DNA of 64,000 nt from Nocardioides sp. T2.26MG-1 (GTDB taxonomy: Bacteria; Actinomycetota; Actinomycetes; Propionibacteriales; Nocardioidaceae): the NCBI RefSeq assembly GCF_950101795.1, contig NZ_CATNLZ010000001.1, forward strand, positions 193,382 to 257,381, in the 5' to 3' direction. Position numbers and translations under genes: made by a program. Positions 27,394 through 34,106 of this stretch are shown piece after piece. Below the pieces are notes generated by a model. It was not told the origin of the DNA and did no database searches. It was given only the letters and a program-made list of their open reading frames with translations. Within the stretch, counting starts at the first letter, position 1. Each line of letters begins with the position of its first letter.

Positions 27394-28844
27394 CCCGCAC
27401 CCGCTCGCTGCTGGCCCGGCCGCTGGCGGCCTCGCTGGCCGTCGCCGCGGTCTCGCTCGGCCTGCTCACCGCCTGCTCGGACCCGTCCCAGGAGGCGACC
27501 GACACGGTCAGCCAGGACCAGGCCGACGCGTTCCGCGAGAACAAGCTGCGCGAGCAGGACATCGCCAAGGCGTACGCCGCACTCCCGACGCGCCCCACGG
27601 GCGTCGTCGACGTCGACGGCTCGACCAGCGGGTCGATGACCCCGACCGAGATCGGCCGCTACGAGACCACGACCGACGCCGCGCAGATCAACGTCGCCGA
27701 CAACGGCGAGGACCAGGCCTTCCAGGAGCTGTGCGCGGGGCGGATCGACCTCGTCGACTCGGCGCGTCCGATGAGCCGCGCGGAGTGGGAGGCGTGCCAG
27801 GCCGTCGGGCTGGACGTGGTGCAGTTCCAGGTCGCCGCCGAGGCGATCGTGGTCGCGATCAAGTCCGAGACCGACGTCGGGGCCGACTGCCTCACGGTCG
27901 ACCAGGTGCGCGACCTCTACCGCGCCGGCTCGCCGCTGACGAACTGGAGCCAGGAGCCGCTCGGCCTCGACGACGTGCCGCTCAAGGTCGGCGGGCCCAA
28001 CCCCGACAACAACGGCTTCGGGTTCTTCGGGCGTTACGTGCTCGGCGCACCCGAGCCCTCCCAGGTCGACCTCCGCTCCGACTACTACCTCGCCGAGAAC
28101 GACGAGCAGGCTCGCCAGTTCGTCGTCGGCCAGCGCAACCTCGGGCTGCGGGCAGCCCGCTTCGACGACGTCAGCCGCCGGCGCGCCCAGGTCAACCAGG
28201 CCCTCCAGGACGCCCGCATGGAGATGGCGGCCGCCCGCACCGAGCTCTCGATCGCGCTGGCCGAGCGCGCCAAGGGGATCCGTGACGAGCGGCCCCTGGC
28301 CGACAAGCGGAAGGACCAGCGTCGCGTGGATGCGGCGTACACGCGCCGCTCGGCCGCCCGGGTGCGGCTCAACGCCGCCGAGCTGCGCTACCGCGAGGTC
28401 AACACGCTCTACCAGAGCACCGACCACGCCCGCCGCCTGTACGAGTCCTACCGCGGCCACGTCGCGTACTTCCGGTACAGCTACTACGAGCTGTTCGAGG
28501 ACCAGCTGCGGCCCTTCGAGATCACGATGCCCGACGGGCAGCGCAACTGCATCTTCCCGAGCCAGCGCACGATCACCAGCGGCGAGTACCCGTTGGCCCG
28601 GCAGCTGCTGATCACGACGACCACCCGGTCGCTGGTCCGCAACGAGGTGCGCGACTTCCTCGGTCACTACATCGACAACGCCCAGAACGACGCCGACACG
28701 GCCCGCCTCGTGGCACTGCCCAACGAGACGGTCCGGATCCAGCAGGCGTGGCTGAACGGCGACCAGGCCCCGCTGCTCTACGTCCCGGACGACAACGCGA
28801 CCTCGCCCTCCCAGCCGGTGCCGAGCGAGAAGCCGGCGAGATGA
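27390..28844 (+). CDS. PstS-like binding lipoprotein with coiled-coil insertion
   Basis: A 484-aa lipoprotein (GTG start; lipobox LLTAC, Cys29). Residues about 65-255 look like the phosphate-binding type of periplasmic binding protein: DGSTSGSMTP (anion loop), FQELCAGRIDLVDSARPMS, VAAEAIVVAIKSETDV and VGGPNPDNNGFGFFGRYVL. Residues about 258-350 are a long charged coiled coil, after which the second lobe continues (ISGEYPLARQLL-like segment at about 395-410). A coiled coil inside this fold is unusual. It overlaps its neighbours by 4 bases. It may act as an envelope scaffold rather than a phosphate importer, since no Pst permease lies nearby. Confidence 0.82.
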   Translation: MTRTRSLLARPLAASLAVAAVSLGLLTACSDPSQEATDTVSQDQADAFRENKLREQDIAKAYAALPTRPTGVVDVDGSTSGSMTPTEIGRYETTTDAAQINVADNGEDQAFQELCAGRIDLVDSARPMSRAEWEACQAVGLDVVQFQVAAEAIVVAIKSETDVGADCLTVDQVRDLYRAGSPLTNWSQEPLGLDDVPLKVGGPNPDNNGFGFFGRYVLGAPEPSQVDLRSDYYLAENDEQARQFVVGQRNLGLRAARFDDVSRRRAQVNQALQDARMEMAAARTELSIALAERAKGIRDERPLADKRKDQRRVDAAYTRRSAARVRLNAAELRYREVNTLYQSTDHARRLYESYRGHVAYFRYSYYELFEDQLRPFEITMPDGQRNCIFPSQRTITSGEYPLARQLLITTTTRSLVRNEVRDFLGHYIDNAQNDADTARLVALPNETVRIQQAWLNGDQAPLLYVPDDNATSPSQPVPSEKPAR

Positions 28845-29869
28845 CCACTTTGGCCACCCGGCTGGTCGCGTTCGCATCGCCCCTGCTGCTCCTGATCCCC
28901 GCGCTCGCCGTCGCGCCGACGTACGCCGGCGCGTCCGCCACGAGCGCTCGGCAGGTGCAGCAGACCAAGCGGATCGTGGTCAGGTGGCACGGGGACCAGA
29001 AGCGACCGGTCTACCAGAAGGCGACCAACGTGCCCGGGATCGGCCAGGTCGAGCTGGTCTGCCGGCCCAAGGCCACGATGCTCCGGATCCGGGCCAACGA
29101 GCGCAACGCCGAGACACAGATGTGGCTGGCCAAGTTCGAGACCAAGGACGGCACCGACCGGGTCGCGGTGAAGAACGTTCGCATCTACCGCTACTCGACG
29201 GCTGCGGACGACGGGACCGGCGGGACCGGCTACCAGGCGCACGAAGGCCTCAACCAGGGTGCGCACGGCATCGAGGACTTCGCGAAGGGCTCGGCGTACG
29301 GCGTGATCAGCCAGCGTCCCGGCCGCAACCGGTCCGGGGGCGGGACGCTCGCGCTGCCGGTGACCTCGTTCAAGCTGACCTGGTGGTGGGAGCGGTTCGC
29401 CTACCCCGGCAGCCAGTACTGCAGGATGACGCTCGCCCTCAGGACCGACACCGAGCAACAGTTCGGGCTCAGCTGGCACGGTGACGCCGACGCAGCCGCG
29501 CACCGGACCAGCACCGCGACGATCCCGGGGTTCGGGCAGGCCGAGCTCGTGTGCGAGACCGGCCGGGGAGGTGAGCAGAGTGTGGCGCTGCGCCCCGACG
29601 ACCCCGACGCCTTCATGGACTACGAGTACATCCAGGGCGAGGGGCGGACCGACGATCCCTCCCACATCACCCACTACGACGACCTCGACCTCGACCCCAC
29701 CACCGGTCTCCTGGGGCCGGTCGACCTGCCACGCAACGGCATGATGCGCATCTGGTGGTCGGTCGGTGGGGTGAAGCAGGCCTGGGTCCTCTCCTCCTAT
29801 CTCGTCACCAACAACACCTCGAAGCCCGAGCTCAACGTGTGCGAGGTCGCGGCCACGCCACTGCCCTGA
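28841..29869 (+). CDS. Secreted protein with duplicated domain
   Basis: A 342-aa protein with a signal peptide (SPLLLLIPALAVAPTYAGA). Two copies of one domain are visible: VVRWHGDQKRPV...VPGIGQVELVC at about residues 45-78 and LSWHGDADAAAH...IPGFGQAELVC at about 208-240, each followed by a beta-rich stretch with aromatic residues and a late Cys (CRM and CEV). The pattern suggests tandem beta-sandwich modules that could bind glycan. It is the last gene of the operon and ends 24 bases before the converging Nudix gene. Family not recognised. Confidence 0.8.
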   Translation: MTTLATRLVAFASPLLLLIPALAVAPTYAGASATSARQVQQTKRIVVRWHGDQKRPVYQKATNVPGIGQVELVCRPKATMLRIRANERNAETQMWLAKFETKDGTDRVAVKNVRIYRYSTAADDGTGGTGYQAHEGLNQGAHGIEDFAKGSAYGVISQRPGRNRSGGGTLALPVTSFKLTWWWERFAYPGSQYCRMTLALRTDTEQQFGLSWHGDADAAAHRTSTATIPGFGQAELVCETGRGGEQSVALRPDDPDAFMDYEYIQGEGRTDDPSHITHYDDLDLDPTTGLLGPVDLPRNGMMRIWWSVGGVKQAWVLSSYLVTNNTSKPELNVCEVAATPLP

Positions 29870-29893
29870 TCGAGGGCCCGACCGACGCTCCGG

Positions 29894-30769
29894 TCAGCGC
29901 TCCCGGAGCGCCTCGCGGACCAGCTCGAGCACCGGCACCTCGCCGCTCAGGATCCGGTCGCGGGACACCCACGCGACCTCCGCCGAGGTCCCACCCTGCT
30001 CGGCCAGGCGAGGATCGGCGTCGGCCGCGACGTCGGCGGCGAAGACGAGCGCCACGGAGTGGAAGTCCTCGTAGCGCCCCGACGGCGCGGTGCCGCTGAA
30101 GTGGTCGTCGTGGACCGCGACGAGCTCCCCGACCTGGCACTCGACGCCGGCCTCCTCGCGGACCTCGCGGACCACGGCGGTCCGGGGCGCCTCGCCGTGG
30201 TCGACGCCACCTCCCGGCAGGGTCCAGGAGCCCGTGTGGAAGCCGCGGTCGGAGATCCGCACGAGCAGCACGGCGTCGTCGCGCAGGATCAGCGCGTAGG
30301 CACCGAGGCGCTGATGGCGGAACGGGCGGTGGTCGGCGACCGCCTCGAGCACCATCGGCGCCACCGGCACGGTCCCGTCCAGGACGTCCTCGGTCGGCTT
30401 CCAGGCGGCCTCGGCCGTGGAGCCACCCACCTCGATCACCCGGGGCTCGGGAGCGTCGATCGGCACCCACCCGTCGTAGACGATCCGCAGCGCGTGGGCA
30501 TCGACCCGGCGCCCCTCGCGCCAGACCCCCGGCAGGTGGGCGGAGTAGACGCGCGCCGTCTCCCCGACGACCGCGTGCAGCCCGGTCTCCTCGTAGATCT
30601 CCCGGATCACCGCGTCGCGCGGGTCCTCACCGTGGTCGAGGCCGCCGCCGGGCAGCGTCCACAGCTCCTCGGAGGTGATGCTCCGGGAGAGCCGGCTCAG
30701 CAGGATCCGGCCTTCGCGGATGATCACCGCGTACGCCGCCACCCGCTGCCGCTTGGGGAGTCCGACCAC
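29894..30769 (-). CDS. Protein with two tandem Nudix hydrolase domains
   Basis: A 291-aa protein. Each half has a complete Nudix box: GGGLDHGEDPRDAVIREIYEE (about residues 41-61) and GGGVDHGEAPRTAVVREVREE (about 185-205), with the REXXEE metal ligands intact in both. Each half begins with the usual YAVII or YALIL strand. The duplication suggests one polypeptide that acts as the usual Nudix dimer, or two substrates. The GTG at 30769 abuts GGAGGA closely; a GTG at 30742 is an alternative start. It probably follows the reductase gene in one transcript order across an 9-base gap. Confidence 0.9.
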   Translation of the reverse strand: MVGLPKRQRVAAYAVIIREGRILLSRLSRSITSEELWTLPGGGLDHGEDPRDAVIREIYEETGLHAVVGETARVYSAHLPGVWREGRRVDAHALRIVYDGWVPIDAPEPRVIEVGGSTAEAAWKPTEDVLDGTVPVAPMVLEAVADHRPFRHQRLGAYALILRDDAVLLVRISDRGFHTGSWTLPGGGVDHGEAPRTAVVREVREEAGVECQVGELVAVHDDHFSGTAPSGRYEDFHSVALVFAADVAADADPRLAEQGGTSAEVAWVSRDRILSGEVPVLELVREALRER

Positions 30770-30778
30770 TCCTCCCCC

Positions 30779-32026
30779 TCAGCCGAACGGCGGGCGGTGG
30801 TCCAGGGCGATCGAGCGGCGCCCGGCCCAGCGCCACACCCGCGCGGCCCGGTCGCGGTCCTCGTCGGTCACGAGGTTGCCCATCCACCGCAGCGCCAGCG
30901 TCATCAGCCAGTCCGAGCGCATCCCCGCCGGACCCAGCGTGGGCAGCAGGCGCGGGACGGTCACCAGGCCGGCCAGCCGGCGGGCGATCGAGAACGACTC
31001 GCCGTAGTGCTCACGCAGCAGCGCCGGCCAGACAGTCTCGAGGCCCGGCGCGTCCGCGGGCCGGTCGGCCAGCAGCTCCGCGACCAGACGACCCGTCTCG
31101 AGGCCGTAGTCGATGCCCTCGCCGTTGAGCGGGTTCACGCACGCGGCGGCGTCGCCGATCAGCGCCCAGTTGGGCCCGGCGACGTGGGACACCGCGCCGC
31201 CCATGGGCAACAGCGCCGAGGTGGGCATCCGCAGCTCCCCGGAGAGCTGGAACTCCTCACGACGCTCGTCGGCGTAGTGGGCCATGAGCGGCTTGATCGC
31301 GATGTCCGCGGGCCGCTTTGCGGTCGCCAGGGTGCCGACGCCGACGTTCACCTCACCGGTGCCGAGCGGGAAGATCCAGCCGTAGCCGGAGAGGACCTTG
31401 CCGTCCTGGCCGCGCAGCTCGAGGTGGGAGCTGATCCAGGGATCGTCGGACCGCTCGGAGGTGATGTAGGAGCGGCCGGCGACGCCGTAGACGGTCTCGC
31501 GGTGCCACTCGCGGCCGAGGACCTTGCCCAGCGGGCTCCGGACGCCGTCGGCGACGACGAGCCGGCGGCAGCCGATCTCCACCTCACCCGACGCGGTGCG
31601 GAAGACGACGCCGACGACCCGTCCTGCCGACATCCGTACGTCGACGGCGCGCGCCCCGTCGACCGCGACCGCTCCCGCCTTGATCGCCGTCGTGCGCAGG
31701 TGGTCGTCGAGCTCGGTGCGGGCCACGGCGGAGCCCCAGTCGGGCAGCGTCCCTCCGGGCCACGGCAGGTGCAGGGTCTGGCCGAAGCCGTGGGCGCGGA
31801 GCCCCTGGTTGACCGTGTGGGCGCGGAGCCAGTCCTCGAGGCCGAGCCGCTGCAGCTCACCGATCGCGCGCGGCGTGAGTCCGTCGCCGCAGGTCTTGTC
31901 ACGAGGGAAGACCGCCGCGTCGGCGAGCACGACGTCGAGTCCGGCTCGCGCCGCCCACGCGGCCGCCGCCGACCCTGCGGGGCCGGCGCCCACGACGAGG
32001 ACGTCGGTCTGCGCGGGTGTGCTCAC
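30779..32026 (-). CDS. Geranylgeranyl reductase family flavoprotein (menaquinone reductase type)
   Basis: A 415-aa FAD enzyme that saturates isoprenoid double bonds. Seen are VVVGAGPAGSAAAAWAARAG (FAD loop), KTCGDGLTPRA, YGWIFPLGTGEVNVGVG, LIGDAAACVNPLNGEGIDYGLETGR and the C-terminal helices. The GDGLTPRA and GYGWIFP motifs are those of the MenJ-type enzymes that hydrogenate the menaquinone side chain in actinobacteria, so that role is likely. It is followed at 9 bases by the tandem Nudix gene. The ATG at 32026 fits the FAD loop position. Confidence 0.9.
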   Translation of the reverse strand: MSTPAQTDVLVVGAGPAGSAAAAWAARAGLDVVLADAAVFPRDKTCGDGLTPRAIGELQRLGLEDWLRAHTVNQGLRAHGFGQTLHLPWPGGTLPDWGSAVARTELDDHLRTTAIKAGAVAVDGARAVDVRMSAGRVVGVVFRTASGEVEIGCRRLVVADGVRSPLGKVLGREWHRETVYGVAGRSYITSERSDDPWISSHLELRGQDGKVLSGYGWIFPLGTGEVNVGVGTLATAKRPADIAIKPLMAHYADERREEFQLSGELRMPTSALLPMGGAVSHVAGPNWALIGDAAACVNPLNGEGIDYGLETGRLVAELLADRPADAPGLETVWPALLREHYGESFSIARRLAGLVTVPRLLPTLGPAGMRSDWLMTLALRWMGNLVTDEDRDRAARVWRWAGRRSIALDHRPPFG

Positions 32027-32092
32027 GCTCCCATTGTCTCAGGCCGGGTCCCGATCCTCCCAAGCGGCGGCCCACTGCCGCGGCGGACGACC

Positions 32093-32455
32093 TCAGTAGC
32101 TGAAGGTCGTCGCGCCCTCGTCGCCGATCCACTCCCACATCGGCACGGTCCCTCCGCTGGTCGCACCGGGGACGAGTGGCTGCTCGGCAAGCCCCTTGGC
32201 ATCGATGCAGATCGGGCAGACGAGATAGGTGCCGCCGGCTCGGGCATACCGCTCCATGAGGCTCTCGAGCGTCGGGCACCCCTGGCACGCGGTGGCGGTC
32301 GCCACGCCCTCGACCGCCAGCCGTACCGCCTCCTTGGTGAGGAACATCAGCGTCGGCCGGCCGCTCTCGGCGGCGCCGACTGCGACCAGGAACGCGACGG
32401 TGACCCGCTCCGCGTCCTCCAGCCCGGTGGTGAGTGAGATGACCGCTTTGCCCAT
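32093..32455 (-). CDS. DsrE/DsrF-like family protein
   Basis: A 120-aa small cytoplasmic protein. VISLTTGLEDAERVTVAFLVA, then PTLMFLTKEAVRLAV, and the Cys pair regions TACQGCPTL and YLVCPICIDAKGL match the DsrE-like fold seen in sulfur-carrier and peroxiredoxin-like proteins. Two CxxC-type pairs suggest redox or sulfur handling. The diverging HxlR regulator gene lies 107 bases away and could control it (inference). Confidence 0.85.
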   Translation of the reverse strand: MGKAVISLTTGLEDAERVTVAFLVAVGAAESGRPTLMFLTKEAVRLAVEGVATATACQGCPTLESLMERYARAGGTYLVCPICIDAKGLAEQPLVPGATSGGTVPMWEWIGDEGATTFSY

Positions 32456-32529
32456 GGTGCCCTCCCGTGTGGTGATGAGGCGTCCATGGAACCCGGCGAG
32501 GGCGACGGGTGCACTCCAGGTTCTGTAGT

Positions 32530-32543
32530 GCGCACCGGTGCGC
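32530..32543. promoter_or_regulatory. 14-bp palindrome in the dsrE-hxlR intergenic region
   Basis: GCGCACCGGTGCGC is perfectly self-complementary and sits 19 bases before the GTG of the HxlR gene and 75 bases from the DsrE start. A TAGCGT box at 32551-32556 would place the transcript start at or next to the GTG, so the palindrome would lie in the -35/-10 spacer. It is a likely operator for the dimeric HxlR protein (inference). Confidence 0.5.
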
Positions 32544-32562
32544 CGTCGCCTAGCGTGGTCCG

Positions 32563-33234
32563 GTGGCCACCTACGGACAGTTCTGCCCGGTCGCGAAGAC
32601 CGCGGAGTTGCTGTGCGAGCGCTGGATGCCGCTCGTCCTGCGGGAGCTGATGTGCGGCAGCAGCCGGTTCTCCGACATCCAGCGCGGGGTCCCCCTGATC
32701 TCGCCGACCCTGCTCGCCAAGCGGCTGCGCCAACTCGTCTCCGCGGGAGTAGCGGAGCGCGCGGAGGGCGGCGGCTATCGGCTCACCGCCGCCGGCTGGG
32801 AGCTCTACCCCCTGATCGAGGCCATGGGCGTCTGGGGTCAGCGCTGGGTCCGCAGCGACTACGCTCCCGACGAGCTCGACCCCACCTTCTTGATGTGGGA
32901 CATGCGTCGGATGCTCCGAGCGGGCGGGTTGGCAGACACGAGGACCGTGATCGAGTTCTGGATCCGCGACGCGCCCCCACGCCGCACCACGTACTGGCTG
33001 GTGGTCGACCAGGACATCGACCTCTGCCTCGTGGACCCGGGCCAGCAGGTCGATCTCCGGGTCAACGCCGACCTGCGCGCGCTCACCGAGGTCTGGATGG
33101 GCGACCGCACCATGAGCGAGGCCCGCGCGGACGGCTCCATCGAGGTGATCGGACCCCCGGTGCTCAGCCGCCGATTCCCCGAGTGGCTCGGCCGTCACCC
33201 GGTGCTCGGCGACATCGGCCGGGCGAGAGGCTGA
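32563..33234 (+). CDS. HxlR-family winged-helix regulator with C-terminal ligand domain
   Basis: A 223-aa regulator. The N-terminal 95 residues form the HxlR domain: FCPVAKTAELLCERWMPLVLREL, SSRFSDIQRGVPLISPTLLAKRL (recognition helix) and LTAAGWELYPLIEAMGVWGQRW. The C-terminal 110 residues look like an SCP2-like lipid-binding domain (EFWIRDAP, WLVVDQDIDLC, LTEVWMGDRTM). It diverges from the DsrE-like gene. The start is the GTG at 32563, and the mRNA may be leaderless. Confidence 0.9.
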   Translation: MATYGQFCPVAKTAELLCERWMPLVLRELMCGSSRFSDIQRGVPLISPTLLAKRLRQLVSAGVAERAEGGGYRLTAAGWELYPLIEAMGVWGQRWVRSDYAPDELDPTFLMWDMRRMLRAGGLADTRTVIEFWIRDAPPRRTTYWLVVDQDIDLCLVDPGQQVDLRVNADLRALTEVWMGDRTMSEARADGSIEVIGPPVLSRRFPEWLGRHPVLGDIGRARG

Positions 33235-33255
33235 AGGCGGGCACCCCAGGGCCGC

Positions 33256-33468
33256 TCACGCGCCCTGCTCGCCCTCCGGCGGGAACCGCGGCTCGGCCTC
33301 GTCGTAGCCCTCGGAGTCGGTGAACATGCCGCGCTCCGCGTCGAAGTCACGATCGGTGTTGTCCACCTCGGCCCGGTCGGGGCGGTTCTCCGGGTCGAGC
33401 CGCTCGCGGCGCTCGGCCTCCACCTCGTCCAGGTCGACGTCCGACGACTCGTCCGGTGTTTCGCTCAT
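33256..33468 (-). CDS. Small acidic protein
   Basis: A 70-aa hydrophilic protein (about a third Asp and Glu) read from the ATG at 33468, which overlaps the stop of the upstream secreted protein as ATGA. It has no hydrophobic segment and no recognised motif; DRDFDAERGMFTDSEGYDEAE is typical of disordered small actinobacterial proteins. Function unknown. Confidence 0.65.
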   Translation of the reverse strand: MSETPDESSDVDLDEVEAERRERLDPENRPDRAEVDNTDRDFDAERGMFTDSEGYDEAEPRFPPEGEQGA

Positions 33469-33968
33469 GCTCGACGGTAAGCCTTGTGGCTCAGCAGGTG
33501 AACCCTCTCGTTCCGGCAGCCGGTGGTGGGGTGGGCGACGAACTGGGACGCCGTCTCGTTCGGCAGGTACACCCGGAACCCGTCCACGTGGGCCCGCCGG
33601 CACTCACGGCGCGGGTAGACGGTCGCGTCGGTCTCCGACACCGCGCTGACGACCTTCTCCCCCGGGTGGACGACGATCGAGCGCACCCTCCCCGGCACCC
33701 GGTCCGCGGCCGCCCCGATCTGGGTGCCGTCGCCTCCGCCGACGTACGACAGCCCGCCGTACCCTCCGGTGCGGCACGCGTGGTCCGAGACGTTGCGCAG
33801 CACGATCCTCCCGAACTGGTGGCTCATGCCGGCGTCGGTCGCGTGGTACGACGCGCGCAGCTCGGCATTGGTGCACGGAGCGACGGCCGCGGCCGTGGCC
33901 GCGCTCGCCGGGACGGTCAGCCCTGCGGCGAGGACGCCCAGGACGGCAGCGATGTGGTGGATTCTCAT
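33465..33968 (-). CDS. Secreted DUF4232-type protein
   Basis: A 167-aa exported protein. From the ATG at 33968 the signal peptide is IHHIAAVLGVLAAGLTVPASA with cleavage near ATAAA. The mature part has the DUF4232 layout: CTNAELRASY, FGRIVLRNVSDHACRTGGYGGLSYV and late RRECRRAHVDGFRVYLP with four Cys. Such domains are secreted or lipid-anchored in actinobacteria and of unknown role. The in-frame ATG at 34046 would add 26 residues before the signal and is not preferred. Confidence 0.82.
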   Translation of the reverse strand: MRIHHIAAVLGVLAAGLTVPASAATAAAVAPCTNAELRASYHATDAGMSHQFGRIVLRNVSDHACRTGGYGGLSYVGGGDGTQIGAAADRVPGRVRSIVVHPGEKVVSAVSETDATVYPRRECRRAHVDGFRVYLPNETASQFVAHPTTGCRNERVHLLSHKAYRRA

Positions 33969-34106
33969 GTCGCTGGGACGCTCTCGGCCCGCCGGGAGTT
34001 GCGAGTCACCGGCAATTGACCGCCGGGCGAATGTGAGCGTTCCCATGGCCGGCGATCCGTTCTAGTCTCGGGGCTGTCACAGCGGCGAGAGATCGCGAGG
34101 GAACGC

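Noticed and set aside
27390-28844. Phosphate ABC transporter (Pst) operon
   Set aside because: Only the binding-protein-like gene is present; no pstC, pstA, pstB or phoU lies in the window, and the neighbours are glycan genes.
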